A stretch of 64,000 nucleotides of DNA from Hyphococcus sp002388885 (GTDB lineage Bacteria > Pseudomonadota > Alphaproteobacteria > Caulobacterales > Parvularculaceae), in contig DAIMGF010000008.1 in the NCBI GenBank assembly GCA_036724105.1, forward strand, positions 62,001-126,000, given 5' to 3'. Of the stretch, positions 1 through 8,379 are shown piece after piece. The translations under genes were made by a program, and so were the position numbers. Every line of letters begins with the position of its first letter. Position 1 is the first letter of the stretch. The notes under the pieces were generated by a model. The model was not told the DNA's origin. It saw nothing but the letters and a program-made list of their open reading frames with translations, and searched no databases.

Positions 1-285
1 TTCCCGGACCTTCTTGGCCTCGTCGTCGCTGAGGCCGTCAAAGTAGTTCCAGCTTTTGTTGTGCTCCCGGGCGTGATCCATGCACAGCCAGACCCGCTCC
101 TTGGGCTCGCGCGGCGATTTGGGCAGACTGCAGGCGGCCTTCGCCTCGCAGCCGGGAGCCACGCAATCATGCTTCGACGGATCTTCGCCCGATTGCGCCG
201 CTGACGCCGTTTTCTTCTTCTGCCGGCCAGGCGGCTTAACCCGGATGTCAAAGCCAAGGCGCGGTTTGTAATTTTTCTCTACCAT
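1..285 (-). CDS. J-domain (DnaJ-like) protein, N-terminal part
   Basis: Reading leftward from an ATG at 283-285, an open frame of 95 codons runs off the window edge. It begins MVEKNYKPRLGFDIRV and has cysteines near residues 42, 47 and 53 plus a WLCMDHAREHNKSWNYF segment. This N-terminal region is typical of an alphaproteobacterial J-domain protein often encoded divergently from bolA. The J domain itself, with its HPD motif, would lie outside the window. Seen: frame, cysteines and the WNYF segment. Inferred: a cochaperone that stimulates DnaK-type Hsp70 in the cytoplasm. The gene is partial only because the window ends. Confidence 0.75.
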   Translation of the reverse strand, partial: MVEKNYKPRLGFDIRVKPPGRQKKKTASAAQSGEDPSKHDCVAPGCEAKAACSLPKSPREPKERVWLCMDHAREHNKSWNYFDGLSDDEAKKVRE

Positions 286-358
286 GCAGTGCAATATGAT
301 GCGCCTTGCGGCTTGACACAATCTTGACGAATAGGCTTGGTACGGGTTCTCTGGCGCC

Positions 359-643
359 ATGCAAGTCGCAGAAACCATCCGCAAAAAATTAGCCGCCGCC
401 CTTGGTCCCGAAAGCCTCGAGGTCATCGATGAGTCGCACCTTCACGCGGGTCACGCCGGCGCAAGAGAAGGGGGCCAATCGCACTTCCGTTTGCTGGTCG
501 TATCGGGCGCGTTTGAAGGGCTTTCGCGAGTTGCACGACAAAGGCTGGTGAATGACGTTCTGCGCGAGGAGCTCGCCGGGCCCATTCACGCGCTCGCCAT
601 GAAGACCATGACTCCAGACGAGGCCGCCGCGAAAGCGGACTAG
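359..643 (+). CDS. bolA: BolA family protein
   Basis: A 94-residue protein of the usual BolA size. It contains the conserved core SHFRLLVVSGAFEGLSRVARQ followed by an LVNDVL helix, and an HALAMKTMTPDEA end typical of the family. BolA proteins pair with monothiol glutaredoxins and take part in iron-sulfur cluster handling and stress or morphology control in the cytoplasm. It is divergent from the J-domain gene at the window start, with about 70 bp between the two starts, an arrangement common in alphaproteobacteria. The family call is firm; the exact paralogue (BolA versus IbaG type) is not resolved. Confidence 0.88.
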   Translation: MQVAETIRKKLAAALGPESLEVIDESHLHAGHAGAREGGQSHFRLLVVSGAFEGLSRVARQRLVNDVLREELAGPIHALAMKTMTPDEAAAKAD

Positions 644-678
644 AGTTTCGCTGCACAAAGGTTTACCAGAGCAAATTC

Positions 679-1272
679 ATGGAACTCCCCGGCGCGCCCG
701 CCACTTACGCCCTGATCATCGCAAACCTCGTTCCGAGCATTTACGCGCTGTCATTCGACCGCGGTTTTACGGGCAGCTACGCGTTTAATGTCGGGGCGCT
801 GATTCATCGCAAACAGCACTATCGGATTTTTACGTCGTCATTTCTGCACGGTGATTATTTTCATCTGCTGTTCAACATGATGACGCTGTGGTTCTTTGGG
901 CCGGCCGTTGAACGGCTGCTCGGAACGGACGGGTTTCTGGTCGTTTACTTCGGCGCCATTTTCGCGAGCGGCGTCGTGTCGTTTTACGCCAACCGCGATA
1001 ATCTGGCTTATACTTCGCTTGGCGCCTCGGACGGCGTATCAGGCGTCATACTTTCCTTTTGCTTATTTGCGCCGCTACATCCGATCTATTTCATGTTCGT
1101 GCCGATTCCGATTCCGGCGATTGTTTATGGCGTTTTGTTCATGCTGATATCTGCGAGCATGATGGGCGGCGGCGGGCGGATCGCCCATGAAGGCCATCTC
1201 GGCGGCGCTGTCGCGGGGGTGATTTTGACCTTACTGATGCGGCCCGAGATTTTAGCGCAGACATTCGGATGA
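679..1272 (+). CDS. Rhomboid-family intramembrane protein
   Basis: A 197-residue polytopic membrane protein with about six hydrophobic segments, the size of a minimal bacterial rhomboid. The HLLFNMMTLWFFG segment carries the conserved Asn (residue 66) of the oxyanion region. The serine motif reads GASDGVSG (Ser117), and the last helix has AHEGHLGGAVAG, with His173 as the probable dyad partner. Rhomboids cleave transmembrane helices within the bilayer. The residue after the catalytic Ser is normally Gly (GxSG) and is Asp here, so activity is not certain. It starts 35 bp after bolA and may be cotranscribed with it. Confidence 0.82.
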   Translation: MELPGAPATYALIIANLVPSIYALSFDRGFTGSYAFNVGALIHRKQHYRIFTSSFLHGDYFHLLFNMMTLWFFGPAVERLLGTDGFLVVYFGAIFASGVVSFYANRDNLAYTSLGASDGVSGVILSFCLFAPLHPIYFMFVPIPIPAIVYGVLFMLISASMMGGGGRIAHEGHLGGAVAGVILTLLMRPEILAQTFG

Positions 1273-1427
1273 TTTCCCGGGAGAGTGGAATCTTCCGAGC
1301 CAGTCTTCCGCATTCGGTGTGCTGAAGTGGTTTTTGAGGGCCAGCAAATTCAAACGATTAGCATCACTCTTGCCACACCAACGGCGCAGCATGCTAGGAT
1401 ATTCGCGCTGTTGTTCAGGGGAGTTTG

Positions 1428-1835
1428 ATGAGCCGCATTTCATTGCCGGAAGGGATTTCTCCGACAAACGAAAAAAGCGTGTTCAGTGATGACGCCGAGT
1501 TCACGGCGCCTCAAACTGCAATTCCGGAATTTTCTAAAGCCTGTACTCCTGATCCGTCCAAAAAGCCGGAAATGGCGTCGGTGTCGCACCCGCGGTTCAA
1601 AAGTAAAATCTCCGACCGGTTTGTCCGTGAGGAGGATGATGACGAAGATGACAAGCAGAACGATGAAGTGAATATTCTTCACGGTCCTCATACGCCCGGC
1701 CCGCTGATCATTCTGATTGCAATCGGGCTGGTGCTTGCGGCTCTCGCGGCGTTTGTCCTTGTAAGCAATCAGCAGCCTTTGCCATTATGCGCTGACCAGC
1801 CGGACTGGAACCAGTACAATTGCCGGGCTGGCTAA
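1428..1835 (+). CDS. Hypothetical single-pass membrane protein
   Basis: About 135 residues from the ATG at 1428, preceded by a CAGGGGAG ribosome-binding site; an in-frame TTG lies one codon earlier. The N-terminal ~85 residues are polar, with a very acidic EEDDDEDD stretch near residue 70. One transmembrane helix (PLIILIAIGLVLAALAAFVL) is followed by a short tail with two cysteines (LCADQPDWNQYNC). The layout suggests a cytoplasmic N-terminus and a small periplasmic tail that could form a disulfide. I do not recognise a family. The gene stands alone between the rhomboid and the convergent metalloprotease. Confidence 0.55.
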   Translation: MSRISLPEGISPTNEKSVFSDDAEFTAPQTAIPEFSKACTPDPSKKPEMASVSHPRFKSKISDRFVREEDDDEDDKQNDEVNILHGPHTPGPLIILIAIGLVLAALAAFVLVSNQQPLPLCADQPDWNQYNCRAG

Positions 1836-1850
1836 CCGGGTACAGCAGGC

Positions 1851-2567
1851 TTACCGGTCGGCTTGCTCTGGCAGCGTCGCCGCCATCATTCCCTCGCGCG
1901 GCGCCCCGTAAAGAATCCTCGCTCCCTCAACATCGCCAGACTGTAACTCGCTGATATTTTCGCCATAGGTGAACGACATCAACTGTCCGCGCGGGCTTGC
2001 ATGATTAAGACCAATGGCGTGTCCGATTTCGTGGGTAAGCGTGTATTTCATATCCTGCGCTTCAGGATTTTCGCCGAAACCGATCTTCCAGGACTTTGCC
2101 GGGCTGAGGCAGACGATCCCGCGTTCAATGGCGTGAATGCCGTCCGCTGTTGATGTGTATTTTACGTCAGCGTGCGCCCATCCCCGTTCGGCGAGGTCGG
2201 CGCCGATCAGGATGTCAGCCGTCTCGGAAGACGCAGCGGGGCGAAACCTGATACCGGACACGTTCTCCCAGGCGCGAAAGGCGTGCGTCAGCTCCCGCTC
2301 GAAAGACGCAGCGTCGATTTCGTTGGCGAAAAGTATCGGCTGGACGGGGCCGATAGCCGTACAGTTGCGGGCGTCTGCGAAGTCATGGCGAGAATTTACG
2401 AGGCCATAGGTTACGGTCGCCTCGGCCCCAAAGACCGGTTCGCCCCATTTCATATAGGCTCCGTCGAGCTTCAATAGCCGGTATTCTGGTTGCGCCTGCG
2501 CGCTCGCAGGGAACGCAAACGCCGCCAAAGAGAAGAGAAAACAGAAAAAACGCAACGCAGGATCCAA
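1851..2567 (-). CDS. Exported matrixin-like zinc metalloprotease
   Basis: A 238-residue protein with an N-terminal signal peptide (hydrophobic core near residues 6-22, ASAQAQ cleavage region). It has the complete metzincin signature HEIGHAIGLNH (His179, Glu180, His183, His189), followed by a Met-turn candidate LMSF at Met197. Matrixins bind one zinc through the three histidines and use the glutamate as base. It is probably secreted or periplasmic. The best start is a TTG at 2567 because no nearer ATG keeps the signal peptide. No inhibitor or secretion genes sit beside it, and the substrate is unknown. Confidence 0.8.
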   Translation of the reverse strand: MDPALRFFCFLFSLAAFAFPASAQAQPEYRLLKLDGAYMKWGEPVFGAEATVTYGLVNSRHDFADARNCTAIGPVQPILFANEIDAASFERELTHAFRAWENVSGIRFRPAASSETADILIGADLAERGWAHADVKYTSTADGIHAIERGIVCLSPAKSWKIGFGENPEAQDMKYTLTHEIGHAIGLNHASPRGQLMSFTYGENISELQSGDVEGARILYGAPREGMMAATLPEQADR

Positions 2568-2942
2568 TAGCTAAGGCGCCTTAAGTATTACAGACAGTTA
2601 ATGAGCAGGGGTTAATGAAAGGTGATGTCCCGGTCAACGGAAAGAGCGAAAGCTTTTGCGCGGGTTCAACGGCGCCGCCGGCGCCAATGCGGGCGCCCGG
2701 ACGATAGCGGCCGGCGGGATTCGATAGCGGCTGATTAAGTCTCGTTTCGGCAGCTAAATTACTTAGTCATCAGTATAAGGAAAGAATATTAATAGCAGAG
2801 AAAAACCGCCATGTGTATAAACACGTCTTTACTTTTTTTAATCATGACAAGGCGTCCATGCTGTAACATCATTAACTCGAAAAGCACTTTCAAACTTCCG
2901 ATAGTTGTTTCGTGAGCGGGGAAACTCGAAAGGAGATTTGAA
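2568..2942. other. Intergenic region between divergent genes
   Basis: A 375-bp non-coding stretch. Just upstream of the metalloprotease lies a 12-bp palindrome, TAAGGCGCCTTA, at 2572-2583. A direct repeat GTTAATGA occurs at 2597-2604 and 2611-2618. The octamer GATAGCGG also recurs near 2703-2730. A strong AAAGGAGAT ribosome-binding site sits immediately before the PRC-barrel gene at the right end. The right half is A+T-rich. No credible open frame or RNA gene was seen; it probably holds the promoters of both flanking genes. Confidence 0.5.
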
Positions 2943-3344
2943 ATGAGAAAATCTTTGCTATCGGCTTCCGTCACATCGTTTGTATTTGCTCTCGGCGCCG
3001 CGTACGCGCAAGAGAAGTCAATCCACACGGAAACAGCAACGGAAGAAGCTGCATCGCCTGCAATGGAAACGGCTCAGCTTGAAGGCCAGAACGTATTTGA
3101 CGCGAACGGACAACCCGTCGGCACCGTTGAAACAGTCATAACTGCGGATGACGGAAGCCAGCAGGCAATCCTGTCCGTCGGCGGCTTCCTTGGCCTTGGC
3201 GCCAAGAAAATCAGCGTTGGCGTTGATGAATTGCAGGAGAACGCGGACGGATCGGGTTATACGCTGTCCATGACGGCTGAAGAGGTCGAGGCTGCGCCTG
3301 CGTTTCAGGGCGAAGTTGAGGCCGAACAGCCTGTGAACGAATAA
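2943..3344 (+). CDS. Exported PRC-barrel domain protein
   Basis: A 133-residue protein with a clear signal peptide (MRKSLLSASV start, AYAQ cleavage near residue 23). An acidic Ala/Glu/Thr linker leads into a PRC-barrel-like core of about 55 residues: GQNVFDANGQPVGTVETV, then SVGGFLGLGAKKISVGVDEL. PRC barrels are small beta domains found in ribosome-maturation, photosynthetic reaction-centre and exported stress proteins; the periplasmic versions have no settled function. The strong ribosome-binding site suggests good expression. It is monocistronic, ending before a long hairpin at 3372-3410. Confidence 0.75.
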   Translation: MRKSLLSASVTSFVFALGAAYAQEKSIHTETATEEAASPAMETAQLEGQNVFDANGQPVGTVETVITADDGSQQAILSVGGFLGLGAKKISVGVDELQENADGSGYTLSMTAEEVEAAPAFQGEVEAEQPVNE

Positions 3345-3371
3345 CCTTTGATCATTTGCGCTTATTTGCAG

Positions 3372-3410
3372 CAAGAACGGCGGGGCGAGTCGCAGGCCCT
3401 GCCGTTCTTG
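3372..3410 (+). terminator. Stem-loop after the PRC-barrel gene
   Basis: A perfect 10-bp inverted repeat, CAAGAACGGC / GCCGTTCTTG, extends inward by about five more pairs around a 9-nt loop, giving roughly a 15-bp stem. It lies 28 bp past the PRC-barrel stop and before the convergent J-domain gene. There is no clean U-tract, so it may be a weak bidirectional terminator or an mRNA-stabilising hairpin. Confidence 0.5.
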
Positions 3411-3434
3411 GCATATCAGCATGTTGGCTGAGTA

Positions 3435-3977
3435 TTAAACGACGCGGTCGGCGGTTTTCGCGCCGCGCTCCTTCATGATTTTCTGATAGGCGTAATTGAC
3501 TTTTTGGGTCGTTAGGATCGCAGCCTTGGTGATGTCGTCATCGAGGCCCAGCGAGGCGAGGGCGTCTGGGTGCACCGCCTTGATCCGCGCCTTGTAGGCT
3601 GCGCGAATTTCGTCGGGGCTGGCCGTCGGCTGAATACGCAGCATCTCGTAAGGGTCGAACGATTTCTTCGAGATCGCCTCGCGAATGGTTTCCTGCGTGA
3701 AATCTTCCTCGAGCTGTTCGAGTTCTTCCTCGTCCTCTCTGGACGCATTCTGCTCGGCAAGGGATTCGATTTGCGTCTTGGCGATCAACACCGTCTCACC
3801 CGAGGGCCGGCGAACCGGAATGAAAACGCGCTCATCATTGAGTAGATCCTGAGCCCGTTCGCCAAGGCTGGCGAAGATGGTTACCGGAATCTCTTCATCA
3901 ACGCCTTTAAGGCGCAGCAAGACGTCAATCTCGTTGCGGTGGCGGAAGGTGCGGTTTTTGCTGTCAAAAACGCTCAT
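3435..3977 (-). CDS. C-terminal J-domain protein
   Basis: A 180-residue cytoplasmic protein. Residues 1-75 have no motif I recognise. A very acidic linker (EDEEELEQLEEDF) follows. The C-terminal ~65 residues form a J domain: SFDPYEMLRIQPTASPDEIR, an RAAYKARIKAVHPDA segment with the diagnostic HPD, and a last helix with NYAYQKIM. J domains stimulate the ATPase of Hsp70 partners. The C-terminal position and absence of zinc fingers make it a type III cochaperone. It begins about 60 bp upstream of the convergent/following membrane gene region and is transcribed leftward with it. Confidence 0.78.
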   Translation of the reverse strand: MSVFDSKNRTFRHRNEIDVLLRLKGVDEEIPVTIFASLGERAQDLLNDERVFIPVRRPSGETVLIAKTQIESLAEQNASREDEEELEQLEEDFTQETIREAISKKSFDPYEMLRIQPTASPDEIRAAYKARIKAVHPDALASLGLDDDITKAAILTTQKVNYAYQKIMKERGAKTADRVV

Positions 3978-4040
3978 CAGGGGCCTCGTTCGACCGCGCG
4001 GGGTGCGGTTCGAACAGAGACCTGCAACGGTCTTGCCAGA

Positions 4041-4250
4041 TTAACCTTTTTTGTTCGGCTCGGCGTGCATCCACTGGATCAGGAACTTTGCCGGAAACGC
4101 CCAGGCGACGCCCGCTACAAGGAAATAGGCGGCTTTCATGAGCTGAAAGTCAGGCACGCGCTCGCCGAGCGCTGCGGCCGCGAAAAAGTAAACAATGAGC
4201 CCCGGCAGGAACAACGAGAAGCCGATCAGTTTCTTGATACGGGGCGGCAT
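4041..4250 (-). CDS. DUF2842-like small membrane protein
   Basis: A 69-residue protein from the ATG at 4248-4250 (MPPRIKKLIGFSLFLPG). It has two transmembrane helices, about residues 8-28 and 37-58, and the P-x-K-F-L-I-x-WM end (FPAKFLIQWMH) typical of the alphaproteobacterial DUF2842 family. A longer frame extends upstream, but the extension overlaps the next gene and is not needed. The family is of unknown function. It lies between a J-domain protein and an exported DUF5694-type protein, all on the minus strand. Confidence 0.72.
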   Translation of the reverse strand: MPPRIKKLIGFSLFLPGLIVYFFAAAALGERVPDFQLMKAAYFLVAGVAWAFPAKFLIQWMHAEPNKKG

Positions 4251-4284
4251 GACGCTCGTCCTTTCGAATCTGCCGGGATTCGCG

Positions 4285-5106
4285 TCAGAACACCGGCGTC
4301 TTAACCAGGATGAATTCATAACTGTCGTTAAACATGATTTCCAGCGGTCGTTTGTGGGCGTTGCCGACAATAATAAGCATCCTGTCGCCGGGATCGACCA
4401 GCTTCTGGGTTTTTGCGAACATCCGCGCGTTCCGTCCCTGATAGCGACCGTAAAAATCAGGCCCGGCCCAATTATCGTCAACGCCGACGCTGATTTCCAC
4501 CAGCAGCATACGCGCCTGTGAGTAATCTGCGTCTGCGCCATTCAGCCTGTTCATGATGTCTGCTAGCGGCGCATCCGCCATGAATGCCTGTAATTCTTTT
4601 GCGTAATCCGTGATGAGGGGAATCCAGTCCTTGTAAGCTTCATCGTCACCGCGGGATTCAGCGTAGGCGAGAAAATCCTGCCAGCCGTCATAAGCGTCGA
4701 ACGACGGCGTCGGCGGGAATTCCGCATCGATACAATGAACCTGCGGTAGATCCATTTTTGCAGCAATGCGAAAGCCGAGCTGCTGGCGCTCATTACGCCC
4801 AAGGCCGTGTTCGCCGCGCCGCCATTTGTCGTAATAGCCGTTGAGTTCCGCCTCATAGTCAGCGCGGCATTCAAGGCCGATATGCGTTGGCGCGTATTCG
4901 GCGATTTTTTCAACGATCTCAACGAGCGCCTTTTGATGTTCGGGCAGGCGGATATCAGGCGTTTCCGTCTGGTGGAAATGAAATACGCCGAGCACCATGG
5001 CGTCAGCTTTATCTGCATTCTTCAATCGTTCGAGCGCAGATGTGTCTTCGGCATGCGCCGGGGCCGCAATCAAAGCCGCGCTTATGGCAAAAGTCCGCAA
5101 ATTCAT
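4285..5106 (-). CDS. Exported DUF5694-like protein (TraB/ChaN-type fold)
   Basis: A 273-residue protein with a signal peptide (MNLRTFAISAALIAAPAHAED). The segments MVLGVFHFHQ, THIGLECRADYEAELN, ARMLLVEISVGVDDNWAG and RMLIIVGNAHKRPLE resemble the DUF5694 family, which shares conserved Gly-His and Glu positions with TraB/ChaN-like putative hydrolases. It is probably periplasmic and may be a metal-dependent hydrolase. Substrate unknown. Family membership is a recognition from the FHFH and GNAH motifs; the enzymatic role is inference. Confidence 0.65.
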   Translation of the reverse strand: MNLRTFAISAALIAAPAHAEDTSALERLKNADKADAMVLGVFHFHQTETPDIRLPEHQKALVEIVEKIAEYAPTHIGLECRADYEAELNGYYDKWRRGEHGLGRNERQQLGFRIAAKMDLPQVHCIDAEFPPTPSFDAYDGWQDFLAYAESRGDDEAYKDWIPLITDYAKELQAFMADAPLADIMNRLNGADADYSQARMLLVEISVGVDDNWAGPDFYGRYQGRNARMFAKTQKLVDPGDRMLIIVGNAHKRPLEIMFNDSYEFILVKTPVF

Positions 5107-5130
5107 CGGATTTGTCCCCTTTTCTATGGA

Positions 5131-5163
5131 GCGCGACGCCAGGTCGCGCGATTCTTTTTTTTT
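5131..5163 (+). terminator. Terminator-like hairpin upstream of ctaA
   Basis: A perfect 7-bp stem, GCGCGAC / GTCGCGC, with a 5-nt loop is followed a few bases later by a run of nine T at 5155-5163. This is a textbook intrinsic terminator on the plus strand. No plus-strand gene lies upstream, because the neighbour at 4285-5106 reads the other way. It could act in the ctaA leader as an attenuator or stop antisense transcription. Confidence 0.6.
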
Positions 5164-5218
5164 ATTGTCCTATATCGCCAACCAAGAAGCCCTTTGAAAA
5201 GAGATCCCGCCGCACAAT

Positions 5219-6241
5219 ATGAGCGTTTCACCTCAAAAAGGTCACCGGCAGGTCGCGCTATGGCTGCTTGTCATGTGCGGGCTGGTAGCAGCCATGGTGA
5301 TCGTCGGCGGCGCAACGCGGCTGACGGACTCTGGCCTTTCCATCACCGAATGGCGGCCCGTGACGGGCGCAATCCCACCATTGAGCGACGAGCACTGGAT
5401 TGAGGAATTCGAGAAATACAAAACCATCCCGGAATATGAGGAAGTCAATTACGGGATGAGTCTTGATGAATTCAAAACAATTTACTGGTGGGAATGGGGA
5501 CACCGCCTGTTGGGGCGGGTGATTGGCGCAGCTTTTTTCTTTCCCATGGTGTTCTTTATCGTGACTGGAAAAGCGCGCAGCGTGCTTGCCTATAAGCTTA
5601 TCGGACTTTTTCTGCTGGGAGGCATGCAAGGCGCGCTTGGCTGGTGGATGGTGTCGTCGGGACTCGCCGATCGCGTGGATGTCAGCCAGTACCGGCTGGC
5701 GGCGCATCTTTCGCTTGCCGTCATTCTCTTTGGGCTGATGTTTTGGCTGGCGCTTGATCTTTGGCCTTCACGAAAACTGAATGCGTCAAAGGGAGTAGCG
5801 CTTGGGGCCATTGCACTTACGGCGGGCGTATTCATGCAGATGATGCTTGGCGCCTTCGTGGCGGGCCTGCGCGCCGGGCGCACTTTCAACACCTGGCCGC
5901 TTATGGATGGAAAGTTTTTTCCTGACGGTTATTTCGACGGCGCGCCGGGTCTGAATGACTTTTTCGAGACCATCGCCGCCGTGCAGTTCAATCACCGCAT
6001 CGGCGCCTATCTGCTCTCGGCCGGCGCTGTGTGGTTCTATCTTTCAGCGCGCAAAACGAAACTGGAGTCGCGGGCGCGGCTTGTGCTGGCGGCAGTGGGG
6101 TTGCAGTTGGTGCTCGGCGTCTGGACTATCCTGGCTGCAACGCCGATTTCACTCGGGCTCGTGCATCAGGCCGGTGCGCTGGGCGTGCTCGCGGCAGCGC
6201 TTTATGCGGCGCACGGAACTGCAAAAACCGATACGCCTTAA
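5219..6241 (+). CDS. ctaA: Heme A synthase (COX15/CtaA)
   Basis: A 340-residue polytopic membrane protein with about eight hydrophobic helices. Signature segments are VIVGGATRLTDSGLSITEWRPVTG near the N-terminus, WWEWGHRLLGRVIG with a conserved Glu-x-x-His, LGGMQGALGWWMVSSGL, QYRLAAHLSLA, RTFNTWPLMDG, QFNHRIGAYLL and LVHQAGALGV. The four His-containing helices match the heme o and heme b ligands of COX15-type (alphaproteobacterial and mitochondrial) CtaA. It oxidises the C8 methyl of heme o to heme a for aa3-type oxidase. Oxidase genes are not in the window. A terminator-like hairpin lies in its leader region. Confidence 0.95.
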   Translation: MSVSPQKGHRQVALWLLVMCGLVAAMVIVGGATRLTDSGLSITEWRPVTGAIPPLSDEHWIEEFEKYKTIPEYEEVNYGMSLDEFKTIYWWEWGHRLLGRVIGAAFFFPMVFFIVTGKARSVLAYKLIGLFLLGGMQGALGWWMVSSGLADRVDVSQYRLAAHLSLAVILFGLMFWLALDLWPSRKLNASKGVALGAIALTAGVFMQMMLGAFVAGLRAGRTFNTWPLMDGKFFPDGYFDGAPGLNDFFETIAAVQFNHRIGAYLLSAGAVWFYLSARKTKLESRARLVLAAVGLQLVLGVWTILAATPISLGLVHQAGALGVLAAALYAAHGTAKTDTP

Positions 6242-6301
6242 GCGTTCGCGCATTCGGCCCGGGTTCGCTATGATGTCCCGAGAATCGCGCAGGAGGCGCT
6301 G

Positions 6302-7183
6302 ATGTCCGGCATTCAAGGTCTTTTATGTCCCATCGCCATGATGACGTTCACGTCGCCGAACCTCGATTACGTAGAGTCGAGATATGAGCAATACCTTGGA
6401 TATGAAGTCCGTGCGGAAGGGATCATATCCGAAGAATTAGCGAAAAGCTGGGGCGCGCCGAATACAGAGGGCCGTCGTTATCTTCTGTTGGGACCAGAGT
6501 CGGGCGACCGGACGTACCTTCGGGTTATCGAAGCGCCAGCGACCGAGACATCCGTCAAACCGATCCATACATATGGCTGGACTACGGCGGAGATCATCGT
6601 TCGCGATGCATATACGCTTTCGGCACGTTTAAAGAACTCGCCGTTTGAAGAAGAAACCGCGAACCGCGTCATCAGGCTCAACTTTACCGATCACATCACG
6701 AATTTCCGCGTCGTCGGACCCGATGGCGAAGCCATGTATCTGTCGCAGATTGACGGCGAGGTACCGAACCTTCCGCTGAATAAGGCCGAGTCCTTCGTCG
6801 ATGAAATCATCATGACCGTGAATACCAGCAAGGATCCGTCGGCGGCGCGGGAATTTTACGAAAAGCTGTTTAACGTTCCCGCGCTGGCGCCGTTCGGGGT
6901 CGGGGAAAGAAAGCTGAATATTGTGCCGTTGCCGGAAGGGTGTCTCGTAGAGATTGATCCGCCAGCAGACGATACTGCAGAGCGGCCCGTCGCGAGGGGA
7001 GAGTTGCCGCCTGGTATGGCGATGACAACGTATTATATGGAATCGCTTGATCGCGATGATGTTGAATTTATCAAGGCGCCCAGAATTTACGAAGAGGCGC
7101 CATATGTTCGCCGCCGGGCGGCAACAATTCGCGGCCCTTCAGGCGAACTGATTGAATTGATCGAATTTAAGATGCAGCCGTGA
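6302..7183 (+). CDS. Two-domain VOC superfamily protein
   Basis: A 293-residue cytoplasmic protein with two glyoxalase/VOC-like halves. The first (about 8-145) contains SPNLDYVESRYEQYLGYEV and ends in the FRVVGPDGEAMYLSQ strand. The second (about 160-290) contains SAAREFYEKLFNVPALAPFG and the final RGPSGELIELIEF strand. VOC enzymes are metal-dependent isomerases, dioxygenases or lyases, and the substrate cannot be read from the sequence. A CAGGAGGCG ribosome-binding site supports this start. It lies 60 bp after ctaA and may be cotranscribed. Confidence 0.75.
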   Translation: MSGIQGLLCPIAMMTFTSPNLDYVESRYEQYLGYEVRAEGIISEELAKSWGAPNTEGRRYLLLGPESGDRTYLRVIEAPATETSVKPIHTYGWTTAEIIVRDAYTLSARLKNSPFEEETANRVIRLNFTDHITNFRVVGPDGEAMYLSQIDGEVPNLPLNKAESFVDEIIMTVNTSKDPSAAREFYEKLFNVPALAPFGVGERKLNIVPLPEGCLVEIDPPADDTAERPVARGELPPGMAMTTYYMESLDRDDVEFIKAPRIYEEAPYVRRRAATIRGPSGELIELIEFKMQP

Positions 7184-7217
7184 TAATCGAATTTGCGGGA
7201 ATAGAGAACCGTATGCG

Positions 7218-8357
7218 TCACTCAGGCTGTACGCTGAATTCCGGAATCGAAATCTGAAGCTCGCGCTCGCCGTCCTGGGTTTCACCTCTGGCCCCGACAG
7301 CGCCCCCGGCGGAAAGCGACAATGCATTATACAAACTGCTTGCCGGCGTAATGCGGACGATCGGGCCTTCGGCGCCGACGGCGCCAAACGCAAGAATGCC
7401 GTCGCGATAAAGCGAGCCTAGATTGGCGCTCGACGCGCCCATGACATTTGCCGGTTCAGCGTTCTGCATCCGGTCAGTGCCGGCGAACTGGACGACGCCC
7501 AATGCATTGCCGGTCTCCGCATCCACGACGTGCACTGCGCCGTCGGCCTCGTCCAGCAACAATATCCGCCTGCTAATGCTTTCGCCTTCCTCACCGGAAA
7601 GAGAAGAAATAATCACGAGATCGCCGGGCGTTTCCGCCTCAGTTTGCGCGAATGGCGCGGTGAATGCGTTATCGCCGATCAGGCGATAGATCGCGCCCTG
7701 ATCGTCGGCGATAAGCACGACGCCATCGCTGTCGACTGTACAACTCACGAGGTTGTCCGGCGCATCAATCGCGGCTTCTCCGGAAGCGGTTACGCCATCT
7801 GCGTCGCCGGTCAGGTTGAAGAGCCTTAAGCGCGCATTCTGCACGACGAACAGCGTCGGCGTCAGCGCGCTTCGCGCGCGGCCCATGCAGAATCCGCGAA
7901 CGGCGCCGCGAATTGAGGGGCCTGTATTCAAAGGCAAAAACGCGCGGGAGGCGTTATCGATTCCGTAAAAGCGGAACAGACTGTCGGCTTCATCAAAAAA
8001 AGCGACAAAGCCGGGCGCGCGCGCTCCAAGCCCGACATAACTCACCGCTGCGCCTTGGGCGTTAAACCCGTCGATTCGCCCGACTTCCACGCCGTCATCC
8101 ATATTGTAGGAAACGACGCCGTTTTCACTGGAAACGATCAACAAGCTGTTAAAGGGAAGCGACGGATGCTCCCAGAAGGCGACGCCGGTCGACGGCGCTG
8201 AAAGGCCGGGCAGATCGTCGCTTAATAATGCCTCAACGGGGCCTGTAGGCTGCTTGACCTCAATTTCATCTGGCGCCGCTGCCTTATCTGTCGTCTCGCT
8301 GCCACAGGCTACGACAAGCATGAAAGCGGCAAGGGCGAGGGGGGCGGCGATACGCAT
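7218..8357 (-). CDS. Phytase-like beta-propeller lipoprotein
   Basis: From the ATG at 8355-8357 the protein is 379 residues. It opens with a lipoprotein signal (MRIAAPLALAAFMLVVACGSE, lipid-attached Cys near residue 18). The body follows the blade pattern of beta-propeller phytases: STGVAFWEHPSLPFNSLLIVS, ENGVVSYNMDDG, SLFRFYGID, VSCTVDSDGVVLIADDQGAIYRL and DGAVHVVDAETG. Several acidic calcium/phytate-binding positions look degenerate, so enzyme activity is doubtful. It is probably anchored facing the periplasm. A longer upstream frame would bury the lipobox and is rejected. It is cotranscribed with the exported protein 22 bp upstream. Confidence 0.65.
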   Translation of the reverse strand: MRIAAPLALAAFMLVVACGSETTDKAAAPDEIEVKQPTGPVEALLSDDLPGLSAPSTGVAFWEHPSLPFNSLLIVSSENGVVSYNMDDGVEVGRIDGFNAQGAAVSYVGLGARAPGFVAFFDEADSLFRFYGIDNASRAFLPLNTGPSIRGAVRGFCMGRARSALTPTLFVVQNARLRLFNLTGDADGVTASGEAAIDAPDNLVSCTVDSDGVVLIADDQGAIYRLIGDNAFTAPFAQTEAETPGDLVIISSLSGEEGESISRRILLLDEADGAVHVVDAETGNALGVVQFAGTDRMQNAEPANVMGASSANLGSLYRDGILAFGAVGAEGPIVRITPASSLYNALSLSAGGAVGARGETQDGERELQISIPEFSVQPE

Positions 8358-8379
8358 ACGGAACTCCGTCGTCGACTTA

